The position numbers and the translations under genes were made by a program. A stretch of DNA of 64,000 nucleotides from Sinorhizobium garamanticum (lineage in GTDB: Bacteria > Pseudomonadota > Alphaproteobacteria > Rhizobiales > Rhizobiaceae): the NCBI RefSeq assembly GCF_029892065.1, contig NZ_CP120374.1, positions 744,001 to 808,000 on the forward strand, read 5' to 3'. Under the pieces are notes generated by a model that had not been told where the DNA came from, made no database searches, and was given only the letters and a program-made list of their open reading frames with translations. This document shows positions 18,367 to 27,378 of this stretch, one piece after another; within the stretch, counting starts at the first letter, position 1, and every line of letters begins with the position of its first letter.

Positions 18367-20115
18367 ATGAAGATTCATGATCTCCTGCAATCTGCAGGGG
18401 TGCCTGCGCTTGTCTTCGTTGGCCTGGGTGCTGGTGCCGCGGCGGGCGCTCTTGGGGTGACTGAAACCAACACTCCCGTGGAAATTTCTGCAGCCCCGCA
18501 TTGTCTTGTCGCCGCCATTCCTACCCAAGTCCAAGAGGCGATCAGGGCATACGAGGAGGCAGACCCGCCTCTCTGGACCGATCTCGGTTCGCTGACCTCT
18601 CGGGTCACCACCATAAGCAAGGATGCGCAGAGCTACTTCGACCAGGGTCTCAGGATGGCCGTCAATTTCAACCATGCGGAAGCGAGACGCGCTTTCCGCA
18701 TGGCGCAACGCCTTGATCCGAATTGCGCCATGTGCTTCCTCGGTGAGGCGCTAGTGCTCGGACCGAATATCAACGTGCCCATGGACCCGACGGCAACAGC
18801 GCCAGCTATCGCTGCGCTCAAGAAGGCGCAGAGCCTCGCCTCCGGAGCGAGCGAGAAGGAAAGGGATTTGATCGAGGCGGTGGCCACCCGCTACTCGGAC
18901 GATCCAGCGGCGGAACGGACCGAGCTCGACGCTGCCTTCGCGGACGCAACGGCTGCCCTGTCGGACAAGTATCCGGACGATCTCGAACTGGCTGCGCTGG
19001 CCGCCGAAGCGGGAATGGACACCCAGCCCTGGGATTATTGGGAGCCGGGCGGCAAAGAGCCCAAAGGACGGACGGCCGATGTCCAGAAGCGCTTGGAAGC
19101 TGTCCTCGCCAAGGCCCCTGACCACCCCTGGGCGATCCACCTCTACATCCATCTCGTGGAGGCATCGGACCGGCCCGAGCGCGCCGAGCCTTACGCCGAT
19201 CGGCTCGCCGCCCTGATGCCGGGAGCCGGGCACATCGTCCACATGCCCAGCCACATCTACTATCGCCTCGGCCGCTACGTCGACTCATTCGCCATCAACA
19301 AAACAGCCTCCAAGGTCGACGAGGCGTATATCTCGCAGACAACCGCGATGGGCGTGTATCCGATCGGCTACTACGCCCATAATGTGCACTTCGTGCTGGT
19401 GTCGGCGCAGTTGATCGGCGATAGGCAGGCCGTACTCGCCGAGGCCGACAAGCTCGACAAATGGCTGAGTAACGAGATCGCCGCCGAGATACCCCTCGTG
19501 CAGCCCGTCAAGGCGGCCCCGTACTTCGCCTGGGCGCAGTATGCCGATGTGGAGAAGATTCTGGCCTTGCCCGAGCCCGCTGGCGCGCCACCCTACGTTA
19601 AGGCCATATGGCACTACGCGAGAGGGGTCGCCTTGGCCGGGACAGACACCGCTGGCGCGCGCAGGGAGGCCGACGCCATTCAGCGCATTGCACAAGAGAC
19701 CAACTGGTCTGACCTGGACGCCTGGGGTGTTCCCGTCCGGCCAGTTCTCGAGGTGGCCCAAGGCGTCGTTCTGGCGCGCGTCGCGCAGGCCGAGGGCGAC
19801 AACACCGCCGCCATAGACCTTTGGCGCAAGGCTGCTGAGGCCGAGGAGACCATCCCCTACATGGAACCGCCTTTCTGGTACTACCCGGTTAGGCAGTCGC
19901 TCGGCGCGGCGCTCTTGAAAGACGGCCAGCCGGAAGAAGCCGAGAGGGAGTTCAATGCCGCACTTGATCGCGCCCGAGGCAGCGCCTGGGCGCTCTACGG
20001 CCTCGAGCAGGCGGCCAAAGCCAGAGGCAATGCGCCTGCCCAAAGCAAGGCTGCCGCAGAACGCGCGAAGGCTTGGCGCGGCAGTCCCGAGCTGTTGAAC
20101 CTGGAGCGGCTGTAG
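18367..20115 (+). CDS. Tetratricopeptide-repeat protein with N-terminal membrane signal
   Basis: A 582-residue protein built mainly of TPR helices, starting with a hydrophobic segment (about residues 10-30) that could be a signal peptide or anchor, so it probably faces the periplasm. Repeats are seen near residues 90-140, where AEARRAFRMAQRLDPNCAMC is the clearest, and again at 470-560 (DGQPEEAEREFNAALDRA). The middle has conserved-looking HLYIHLVEAS and HMPSHIYYRLG segments with histidines. GAGGAGG lies six bases before the ATG at 18367. It stands alone, with relics upstream and a convergent LysR gene downstream. TPR proteins usually serve as scaffolds; the partner is unknown. Confidence 0.8.
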   Translation: MKIHDLLQSAGVPALVFVGLGAGAAAGALGVTETNTPVEISAAPHCLVAAIPTQVQEAIRAYEEADPPLWTDLGSLTSRVTTISKDAQSYFDQGLRMAVNFNHAEARRAFRMAQRLDPNCAMCFLGEALVLGPNINVPMDPTATAPAIAALKKAQSLASGASEKERDLIEAVATRYSDDPAAERTELDAAFADATAALSDKYPDDLELAALAAEAGMDTQPWDYWEPGGKEPKGRTADVQKRLEAVLAKAPDHPWAIHLYIHLVEASDRPERAEPYADRLAALMPGAGHIVHMPSHIYYRLGRYVDSFAINKTASKVDEAYISQTTAMGVYPIGYYAHNVHFVLVSAQLIGDRQAVLAEADKLDKWLSNEIAAEIPLVQPVKAAPYFAWAQYADVEKILALPEPAGAPPYVKAIWHYARGVALAGTDTAGARREADAIQRIAQETNWSDLDAWGVPVRPVLEVAQGVVLARVAQAEGDNTAAIDLWRKAAEAEETIPYMEPPFWYYPVRQSLGAALLKDGQPEEAEREFNAALDRARGSAWALYGLEQAAKARGNAPAQSKAAAERAKAWRGSPELLNLERL

Positions 20116-20274
20116 GCGTTTTGCCGCTGCTGTCGCATCGAAAGGGGCGGTGGGTTCGGACAACCGACCTATTGATGGCCAGGCTCAAAGGAGTGAACGG
20201 GTTTGGGCATCAGAAAGCTTGCAGCCCAGGCGCGCATTGAGAATCGAGACGCGCTCGTTCGCGAGTGGCCTCGG

Positions 20275-21204
20275 TTAACCGAGGCTTCCAGCGAAGCGCT
20301 CGGGCCATCTCTCGCGCTGGAAGACCTCGACAACGAAGTCCACGAAGGCCCGTGTCTTAGATGGCAGCAGGGTTCTGCTCGCGTAGTAGATGGAGATCGG
20401 GCCTGCGTCCGCGTACCAGCTGGGGACCAGCCGGACGAGTTCGCCGCGCTCCAGATAGGGCAGCGCGTCAGGCTTGGCGATCATCGTGACGCCGAGTCCA
20501 AGACGGGCCGCCTTGCACATCGCCGCCGGGTCGTTGACCACCACCCGCTCGTTGAAGATGACGGCCTGCTCCTCGCCGGATGCGTTCCGCATCTGCCACT
20601 GGCGAATCTTCCCCGTGCGCAGCGACCGCATGACGATGCCGTCTAGTACCGCCATGCCTCCAGGATCGTGCGGCGGCACCTTTCCTTCCATGTAGGAGGG
20701 CGAAGCCACGGCGATGATGTGAGCCGGCGCGAGCGTTCGCGCGATCACACCGGATGTCAGCTCGAAGCCACCTCCGATCGCCGCATCGTACCCTTCGGCA
20801 ATGAGATCGACCTGCCTGTTCTCGAACATCCACTCGGGCCGGATCAGCGGATAACGCTCCGCGAATTCGGGCAGCAGCGGCAGGATGTAGCCGATCCCGA
20901 ACGTCGGACTCATGCTCACCTTCAGCGTGCCCGATGGTGCGGATTGCTCGGCCGAAACATCGGCGATGGCACTCTGCAGCGCCGCCAGGTTGTCCCGGAT
21001 TGAATGGAGGAACCGCTCGCCCGCCTCGGTCAATGTCAGGCTCCGGGTGCTTCGGTGGAAAAGTCGGACGCCCAGATTGTTCTCGAGGACCGCGACGTTG
21101 CGGCTTACCGCGGCGGGCGTCATCGAGAGCCGCCGCGCTGCGGTAGAGAAGCCGCCGAGTTCCGCGCTGCGGACGAAGGATTCCAGGTTTGCCAGGGTCT
21201 CCAA
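20275..21204 (-). CDS. LysR-family transcriptional regulator
   Basis: LysR regulator of 309 residues. The winged helix is at about residues 1-60 (FSTAARRLSMTPAAVSRNVA) and the substrate-binding domain from about 90 to 300. It belongs to the large group next to oxidoreductase genes and is transcribed away from the SDR gene at 21318. The 113 bases between them should hold both promoters and the operator. It likely controls the SDR and the F420-reductase-like gene, with an aromatic or quinone-like inducer as a common theme for such clusters; the inducer is inference. Confidence 0.9.
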   Translation of the reverse strand: METLANLESFVRSAELGGFSTAARRLSMTPAAVSRNVAVLENNLGVRLFHRSTRSLTLTEAGERFLHSIRDNLAALQSAIADVSAEQSAPSGTLKVSMSPTFGIGYILPLLPEFAERYPLIRPEWMFENRQVDLIAEGYDAAIGGGFELTSGVIARTLAPAHIIAVASPSYMEGKVPPHDPGGMAVLDGIVMRSLRTGKIRQWQMRNASGEEQAVIFNERVVVNDPAAMCKAARLGLGVTMIAKPDALPYLERGELVRLVPSWYADAGPISIYYASRTLLPSKTRAFVDFVVEVFQRERWPERFAGSLG

Positions 21205-21317
21205 ACTCTCACCTTCAAGGAACTGTTGAAATTCAATAAAGCCATTACCGACTAATCACAAGGCAATCCGCGAGCGATATTCACTCCATCGAAACACGAA
21301 ACCTTGGAGTTGTCGCA

Positions 21318-22070
21318 ATGACAAAGGTGAACGAAAAACTCTCCGGCAAGACGGCACTGGTCACAGGCGGCTCGCGTTCCATCGGCGCGGCCATCGCCAG
21401 GCGGCTCGCGGCCGATGGCGCGGCCGTCGCCATCACCTACAGCGCCTCACCGGACAAGGCGGCCGCGGTCGTCAAGGAGATCGAGGAAGCGGGCGGTCGC
21501 GCCATCGCCATTCACGCCGACGCGGGCGATCCCGCAGCCGTTCGCGCCGCCGTCGCCAAAGTCGAGGAAACCTTCGGCTCGCTTGACATTCTGGTCAACA
21601 ATGCCGGGATCGCCCTCGGTGGCCCGATCGAGGAGATCAAGTTCGAGGACTACGAACGGATGATCGCCGTGAACGTGACAGGCGTCTTCGTCGCCACGCA
21701 GGAAGCGGCGCGCAAGATGAAGCCCGGCGGCAGGATCATTCACATCGGCTCGTCGATGTTCCGTTACGCTGCCTTCCCGACGGCGTCGCTCTATACCCTG
21801 ACGAAGGGCGCTGTCGCGGGTTTCAACCGCAGCCTCGTCCGCGACCTCGGCCCCAAGGGCATCACCGTCAACACCGTGCATCCCGGCCCGACCGACACCG
21901 ACATGAATCCGGACGGCGGCCCGGTTTCGAAGGTCGTCGGTCCCGGCATGGCTATCGGCCGCTACGGCAGGGACTACGAGATCGCGAGCGTCGTCGCCTA
22001 TCTCGCGAGCCCCGAGGCGGCCTTCGTCACCGGAGCCGACATCGTCGCCGACGGCGGCTTCACTGCCTGA
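21318..22070 (+). CDS. SDR-family oxidoreductase
   Basis: NAD(P)-dependent short-chain dehydrogenase/reductase, 250 residues, cytoplasmic. The cofactor motif is TGGSRSIGAAIA near residue 16, NNAG follows near residue 95, the catalytic serine lies in HIGSSMF, and the active-site YTLTK is near residue 158. The C-terminal part (VTGADIVADGGFTA) is the typical FabG-like end. It is divergent from the LysR regulator and followed 35 bases later by an F420-reductase-like gene. The substrate cannot be assigned. Confidence 0.9.
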   Translation: MTKVNEKLSGKTALVTGGSRSIGAAIARRLAADGAAVAITYSASPDKAAAVVKEIEEAGGRAIAIHADAGDPAAVRAAVAKVEETFGSLDILVNNAGIALGGPIEEIKFEDYERMIAVNVTGVFVATQEAARKMKPGGRIIHIGSSMFRYAAFPTASLYTLTKGAVAGFNRSLVRDLGPKGITVNTVHPGPTDTDMNPDGGPVSKVVGPGMAIGRYGRDYEIASVVAYLASPEAAFVTGADIVADGGFTA

Positions 22071-22105
22071 CCTCGAAATACCATCACTCAAGAAGGTTCA
22101 AGACA

Positions 22106-22705
22106 ATGTCCATCGGTATCATTGGAGCCGGGCAGATCGGTTCTGCGTTCGCCCGAGCACTCGCGAAGAACAGCATCGGCGCGACGATCGCGAACAGCCG
22201 CGGCCCGGAAACGCTCGGGGAGCTCGTCAAGGAACTCTCTCCGCACCTCAAGGCGGGAACCATCGCCGATGCCGCCAGCGCCGACATCGTCCTCGTCGCC
22301 GTGCCGTGGTCGCAACTTCCGAAGGCTCTTGCAGGCCTCCCCGACTGGAATGGCCGCATCGTCGTCGACGCCAACAACCCGATTGAAACGCCGCTGTTCC
22401 AGCCGGCGGAACTGAGCGGCCGTCTCTCGACGGACATATTCACGGAACTCGTCCCCGGCGCGCGCGTCGTCAAGGCGTTCAACCACCTGCAACCGCATCT
22501 GATCTCGGGTGATCCCAGAGCCGAAGGCGGCAACCGCATCCTGTTCTACTCGGGCGACGATGCTATGGCTAAGGCGGAAGTGGGAGCGCTGATCGGCAGG
22601 CTCGGCTTCGCAGGCATCGACCTCGGTCCCGTCGCCGTCGGCGGCAGGCTCGTGCAGTTCCCCGGCGGCCCGCTCGCCGCGCTCAACCTGGTGAAGTTCG
22701 ACTGA
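22106..22705 (+). CDS. NADPH-dependent F420-reductase-like protein
   Basis: A 199-residue Rossmann protein of the NADP oxidoreductase, coenzyme F420-dependent family. The N-terminal GIIGAGQIGSAFARAL binds the nucleotide; VVDANNPIE and KAFNHLQP are family segments. In proteobacteria without F420 such proteins probably act as general NADPH reductases. It follows the SDR gene and probably shares its message and the LysR control. Confidence 0.87.
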   Translation: MSIGIIGAGQIGSAFARALAKNSIGATIANSRGPETLGELVKELSPHLKAGTIADAASADIVLVAVPWSQLPKALAGLPDWNGRIVVDANNPIETPLFQPAELSGRLSTDIFTELVPGARVVKAFNHLQPHLISGDPRAEGGNRILFYSGDDAMAKAEVGALIGRLGFAGIDLGPVAVGGRLVQFPGGPLAALNLVKFD

Positions 22706-22773
22706 CCGCACGCCATCAAACAAAACAATACAGAGGAGATCAGGTGAGCAGCCTCTTACGTCCAACCAGTGCC

Positions 22774-23018
22774 TCACTCTGGCAGACCTGCCTTGACGTA
22801 GCCATCGATGAAATGCTGGCGGTCTGCATCGTTGCGGAACGGCGTCCCTCCCCACTGCCGGGCCGAAAAATTCGGAAATTCCGAAAGGAATTCCCTCCCC
22901 GGGCCGCGCGCTTCCGCAGTTCTCCCCAGTTGCGCGAGTGCGGCGAGATTGCGTTTTGCGCCCGGTCCACCCGCCTGTGGATGGCGGAGCGTTTCGGCAG
23001 CACCCTGATACGAGAATA
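22774..23018 (-). pseudogene. C-terminal relic of a TPR/adenylate-cyclase-type protein
   Basis: On the minus strand one frame gives NLAALAQLGRTAEAR, then REFLSEFPNFSARQW, and ends GYVKAGLPE before a stop at 22774-22776. This is the usual tail of rhizobial class III cyclase proteins with TPR repeats. No start codon or upstream domains are present, and the frame runs back only to the end of the YdhR-like gene. It is a remnant, possibly of a third full-length relative of the cyclases at 24326 and 60443. Confidence 0.7.
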
Positions 23019-23321
23019 CTACTTTACCGGGCCACGTGTGATGGTCGTAAGTTCCGCGATCACGTCAAACGCCTTGATGCTCAACGTCGGGTCGCCTTTC
23101 ATCTCCGCAATAATTGGCCCGTCCACGAAGGCTTGCACTGCGGCGTCATCTTCGAACAGGTAGACCCCGCCGGCTTCGCTTTGTGCCTCATTTATAATCC
23201 AGACCTTCCAGCGCAGGCCAGGTATGTCCGCGATGGGTTGAGCATAGGGCAGGTTTTCTTGCTCATACTCGGCCCTCGGCCCGTTGAGCTTGTAGTTGAT
23301 TTGCAGAATTTTGGCCGACAT
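23019..23321 (-). CDS. YdhR-family putative monooxygenase
   Basis: Small ferredoxin-like (dimeric alpha/beta barrel) protein of 100 residues, similar to YdhR-type putative monooxygenases. The start reads MSAKILQINYKLNG, and GLRWKVWIINEA with GGVYLFEDDAAVQAF are the family strands. GGGAGG lies just before the ATG at 23321; the open frame upstream is not similar. Proteins of this kind stand near aromatic-compound or quinone genes, in line with the nearby LysR, SDR and reductase genes. The 439 bases upstream to the ankyrin gene show no gene. Confidence 0.8.
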   Translation of the reverse strand: MSAKILQINYKLNGPRAEYEQENLPYAQPIADIPGLRWKVWIINEAQSEAGGVYLFEDDAAVQAFVDGPIIAEMKGDPTLSIKAFDVIAELTTITRGPVK

Positions 23322-23760
23322 GTCTTTCCTCCCTTTTTCTCTGTAGTAGGCGTTGCACGGCCACAAGCGACCCTCCACGCATCCCCTTGTTGCGCTCCTT
23401 CAAGATACCACCTCAAGCGGCACCGACGCGAGGGTACATCGGCGTTCCGCTCGCGCATCTTGCGTTGGATTTCCGTTGCGCAGAGGACACCGGGGCGTCC
23501 ACATGCAATGACGATTGAAGAGTCGGCAACTTTCAGGTGCCGACCGGGCTACCATGGCGTCAGCGTAGCAAATGCGGTAGACTTTCCTCTAATCCGTCCA
23601 CGTGCGCAACGCAGGGGCTGGATGATGCCCGTTTCCAAGCGAGAACTGACAGCCGCGTCTGCGGAGGTGTCATTATGCCTGCCACTCTGGTCGCACACGC
23701 AGCAAGACTTGGAGTTGCTTGCCCAGATTTCGGAGAGGAACGTGCGAGACGCTCCTTGTC

Positions 23761-24117
23761 ATGAAATGCAGTTGTGCCGACCCCCCCTTCGCAAAAGACC
23801 GCAAACATCTCTTCAGCATCGTTCCACTGGTTGCGGTCATTCTTTGTCTTGGGATTACGGCGAGCGCAGTCAACGCAGGACCTTTACACGACGCCGCGCG
23901 GGAGGGCGATCTCGACGTGATCAGCCAGCTCTTGTCTCAAGGCGTCGATGTCAATAGCCGCGACGAGAGTCGCGAGACAGCCCTGATCGAAGCTGCGCTT
24001 TCCGGCCAGGCCAGGATCGCCGCCGTGTTGATCGAGGCCAGCGCAGACATCGAAGCCCGCAATGACCGCGGCTTCACCGCGTTGCATGCGGCGGCGTATT
24101 CCGGAAGTGTGGAATAG
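23761..24117 (+). pseudogene. Truncated exported ankyrin-repeat protein
   Basis: Starts with ATG at 23761. It has a charged N-terminus, a hydrophobic signal segment ending about residue 40 (TASAVNAGP), and then ankyrin repeats (LHDAAREGDLDVISQLLSQG, ALIEAALSGQARIAAVLIEA, TALHAAAYSG). The protein ends at a TAG after GSVE, in the middle of the third repeat, where a further repeat helix is expected. At 118 residues it is probably the 5' part of a longer gene, though a short ankyrin protein cannot be excluded. About 200 bases without a gene separate it from the cyclase. Confidence 0.6.
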
Positions 24118-24325
24118 CCGCGTATCCTACCACGTCGAAGGGCGGCAGACACCGCAACCCATACACGCCACCGCACGTCCTGAATGCACTTGGCGAAAGT
24201 CACGCATCCGAAGGCGTGACCGCGTGCGCCCGGGTCACGCCTGCCGCGAACGAGACCTTGTTTTAGCAATGGTAGGTATTGCGATAGAATGTCGGCCGAA
24301 TGACCTCGTCCATTCGGAAGGGCAA

Positions 24326-26560
24326 ATGGAGCGCAGGCTTGCCGCCGTCATGATTGCCGACGTCTCCGGCTATGGCCTGCTCAGCCAAGCCGACGAGGAA
24401 GGCACTCGCGCGTGCTTCCAGGCCGATCTGCACAGCGTATTCGAACCAAGGATCGCCGCGCACGGTGGGCGCTTGATCAAAACCATGGGCGACGGCCTGC
24501 TGGTCGAGTTCCACAGTGTCGTCGAGGCGGTTCGCTGTGCGGTGGAGGTGCAGCGCGCGAAGTCTGAGAGTCGCGGCGTCGAGGGGCACAGGCTGGAATT
24601 CCGTATCGGCATCAATCTCGGCGACGTTATCGTCGAGGACGACGACATCCAGGGTGATGGCGTCATCATCGCCGAGCGCCTGCAGAGCCTGGCCAAGCCC
24701 GGTGGGATCGTCATCTCGGGCACGGCTTACGATCACCTTGGGAAGCACCTCGACGTCGGTCTTGTCTTTCTCGGCGAACAGCGCCTCAAGCATATCGACA
24801 AGCCGGTGCGGACCTACCGCCTCTTGCTGGATGAAACTCGTACGGCCGACAGCAAAACCGCCCTCGGACATCGCACACGGCGCTGGTCAACGCTCACAGC
24901 GTCCGCTGTGGCGCTCGGCATCACTGTCGGTGGTGTTTCTTGGTGGCGGCCGTGGGAGCCGGCCGTGGTACCAGCCGCAGCCCATCGCCCGGACCTGATC
25001 CCGCCGGACAAGCCGTCGATCGCGGTGCTTCCGTTTGCCAACGTCAGCGACGACCCCAGGCAGGAATATTTCGCCGACGGCATGACCGACGGCCTTGTCA
25101 CCGAACTGGCCCAGCTATCCGGTTTGTTCGTCATCGCGCGCAACTCGACGTTCACCTACAAGGGCAAGGCGGTTGCGCCCAGGCAGGTCTCCGAGGAGCT
25201 CGGTGTCAGATATGTCCTCGAAGGCAGCGTACAACGCGCCGGAGAGCAACTCCGCATCAATGCCCAGCTCATCGACTCGCTCAGCGGAGGACACGTCTGG
25301 GCCGGAAAGTTCGACGGCACGCTCGCCGATGCCTTTGCCCTGCAAGACGAAGTGGCGCGCGGTATTGCCGATGCGCTGGCACTTCGGTTGACGCCGGACG
25401 AACAGATGGACTTCGGGCGCAAGGAAACGACGGTCCCGGCTGCGTTCGATGCGTTCCTGCGCGGCTGGGAGCATCACCGACGCACGACGCCAGAAGACTT
25501 CGCCAAGGCGGTGCCCTATTTCGAGCAGGCGATCGCGCTCGATCCGGAATACGGACGCGCCTATGCCGCGGCAGCCATGGTGTACGCACGCATTTACGTA
25601 TGGCGTTGGCATTACCGTCTGGGTATCTCTCGGTTCGAAGCCAGAACCAAGGCAACGCAGTATCTCCGGGCCGCGCAGAAGCACAAGACGGCGTTGGCGC
25701 ATCAGGTCGCCGGACTTCTCTCCGAAGCCGACTGGCAGCACGCCCAAGCACTCGCCGAACTCAAGGAAGCTATTACGCTCGAACCGGGAGACTCCTGGAG
25801 CTACGCGCTGATGGCATTCGTCCTCACCTCCGCCGGCCGCCCGGCGGAGGCCATGCCCTATATCCGCACCGCAATCCGGCTCGATCCGCACTATCCCTCG
25901 TTCTTCATGCACGTCCTCGGATTGACGGAGTTCGGCCTGCAGAATTTCGAGGCGTCAGCAGCGGCTGCCGAGAGCAGCACCAAGCTCAATCCCGAAGATG
26001 AGGGTGCCTTTCTTCTGCTCGCCGCTGCCTCCGGACACCTCGGTCTCCGACCGGAAGCCGAAGCCGCAGTCGCCCGCTTCAACGCGCTGCGGGTCGGGCG
26101 TGGTGGAATTGCGGCGACCATCTCAACTTGCCCTCCGCTCGACCTCGCGAGGCCGGAGGACAGCGATCGGCTCTATCAGGGACTCCGCCTGGCCGGAGTG
26201 CCCGAGACCGTGCTGGACAGCGACTTCAGCGACAGGAACAGATTGACCGCCGACGAGGTCCGTTTGCTGTTCTTTGGACATCGGCTGCGCGGACGCATGT
26301 TGGACTCTGGCGAGGAACACGAGGCGATCATTTCAACTGAGGGCACAGGCACGCTATCGGGAGGCTGGGCCTCCATCGGCGGTGGTCGCATGGCCGACGT
26401 GGAGGTCCGATTCCAGGGGGACGAGGTCTGCTTCCTGTGGCGCAAAACCGCGAGCCTATGCGGTATGGTGCTACGAAACCCCGGAGGACTGAGCCCCAAG
26501 GGGAACGAGTTCATCTGGGTCCATGGCGACAGGGCCTTCACGTTCTCGCAGGTGCAGTGA
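24326..26560 (+). CDS. Class III adenylate cyclase-like protein with TM and TPR domains
   Basis: A 744-residue protein from the ATG at 24326 (GGAAGG nearby). The order is a cyclase homology domain (about 1-170), a membrane helix (about 188-207), a FlgO/TolB-like domain (about 230-350, starting KPSIAVLPFANVSDDP), TPR repeats (about 370-600) and a C-terminal segment of about 120 residues that I cannot place. Both metal aspartates are present (MIADVSGYG and MGDGLLVEF). The transition-state motif, usually GDGVNIAARL, reads GDGVIIAERL, so the key asparagine is isoleucine and activity is doubtful. It stands alone on the plus strand. Confidence 0.85.
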   Translation: MERRLAAVMIADVSGYGLLSQADEEGTRACFQADLHSVFEPRIAAHGGRLIKTMGDGLLVEFHSVVEAVRCAVEVQRAKSESRGVEGHRLEFRIGINLGDVIVEDDDIQGDGVIIAERLQSLAKPGGIVISGTAYDHLGKHLDVGLVFLGEQRLKHIDKPVRTYRLLLDETRTADSKTALGHRTRRWSTLTASAVALGITVGGVSWWRPWEPAVVPAAAHRPDLIPPDKPSIAVLPFANVSDDPRQEYFADGMTDGLVTELAQLSGLFVIARNSTFTYKGKAVAPRQVSEELGVRYVLEGSVQRAGEQLRINAQLIDSLSGGHVWAGKFDGTLADAFALQDEVARGIADALALRLTPDEQMDFGRKETTVPAAFDAFLRGWEHHRRTTPEDFAKAVPYFEQAIALDPEYGRAYAAAAMVYARIYVWRWHYRLGISRFEARTKATQYLRAAQKHKTALAHQVAGLLSEADWQHAQALAELKEAITLEPGDSWSYALMAFVLTSAGRPAEAMPYIRTAIRLDPHYPSFFMHVLGLTEFGLQNFEASAAAAESSTKLNPEDEGAFLLLAAASGHLGLRPEAEAAVARFNALRVGRGGIAATISTCPPLDLARPEDSDRLYQGLRLAGVPETVLDSDFSDRNRLTADEVRLLFFGHRLRGRMLDSGEEHEAIISTEGTGTLSGGWASIGGGRMADVEVRFQGDEVCFLWRKTASLCGMVLRNPGGLSPKGNEFIWVHGDRAFTFSQVQ

Positions 26561-26650
26561 ATTTAGGTGGACGATTTGGGCACTGGTGAAGCCGCTCCGT
26601 GTCTGACGTCCGGTATGTGCTCCCGCACCTCTGTCGATGTAAAGGTAGAG

Positions 26651-27133
26651 TCAGAGCGTTCGGTACATGACCAAGGCGTCGACATAGCCCTTTGCAGGAT
26701 GCAGGAATGCACCAGGAAGGTGTCCCACTTCCTCAAATCCGAGCGATCTCCATAAACGCACAGCGCGTTCATTTGTACTAATCACAAAATTGAACTGCAT
26801 GGCACGGAAACCCCGTTCTCTTGCGCGGTTGAGCGAATGCGCATGCATCTCTCTCGCCACACCACGCCCGACGGCAGCCGGATCAGTCATGTACCCACAA
26901 TTGCAAACATGGCTTCCGCCACCAGCCTGGTTTGCCCTGATATAATACGTACCAACGACCGCTCCATTCTCTTCGGCTACAAATGTCTCGCGATCCTTAC
27001 CGAGCCAGTAAGCGAGCGCTTCATCCCTACTCAAATTGCGGTCTAGTGCGTACGTCTCTCCCGCCCTTATGACGGGGCCAATGATCCGCCAAATGGCATC
27101 TTGATCTAGATCGGACGCTCGACGGATTTCCAT
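26651..27133 (-). CDS. GNAT-family N-acetyltransferase
   Basis: Acetyl-CoA-dependent acyltransferase of 160 residues. The acetyl-CoA motif is AVGRGVAREMHAHSLNRARE and the C-terminal motif B is TNERAVRLWRSLGFEEVG. The frame is open far upstream, but family similarity starts at the methionine of MEIRRASDLD at 27133, which I use. Small GNAT enzymes of this type act on amino acids, antibiotics or peptides; the target is unknown. The 245 bases between it and the cyclase-LysR pseudogene show no gene. Confidence 0.87.
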   Translation of the reverse strand: MEIRRASDLDQDAIWRIIGPVIRAGETYALDRNLSRDEALAYWLGKDRETFVAEENGAVVGTYYIRANQAGGGSHVCNCGYMTDPAAVGRGVAREMHAHSLNRARERGFRAMQFNFVISTNERAVRLWRSLGFEEVGHLPGAFLHPAKGYVDALVMYRTL

Positions 27134-27378
27134 CCCGCAAATATAACGGTGAATAAATACTTCTGGCAACGCCAAGGGCGGCAGCAAACGCGACCGCATA
27201 GCGCCAACAGTACTGCGAGCAGTTATGTCGGGAAGCCCGCTTTGCGCAGACCCTCCTCCAAGTTGAAGGGAACATAAGCGCCTCCTAATAATCGTAGGTC
27301 CGAGCTTTGCCAGCCTTCTGAGGTTTCGCGCGGTGGCTGCGACCCGGGAAGCGAATTGGGTCTGGCGGTTCTTGCTAC

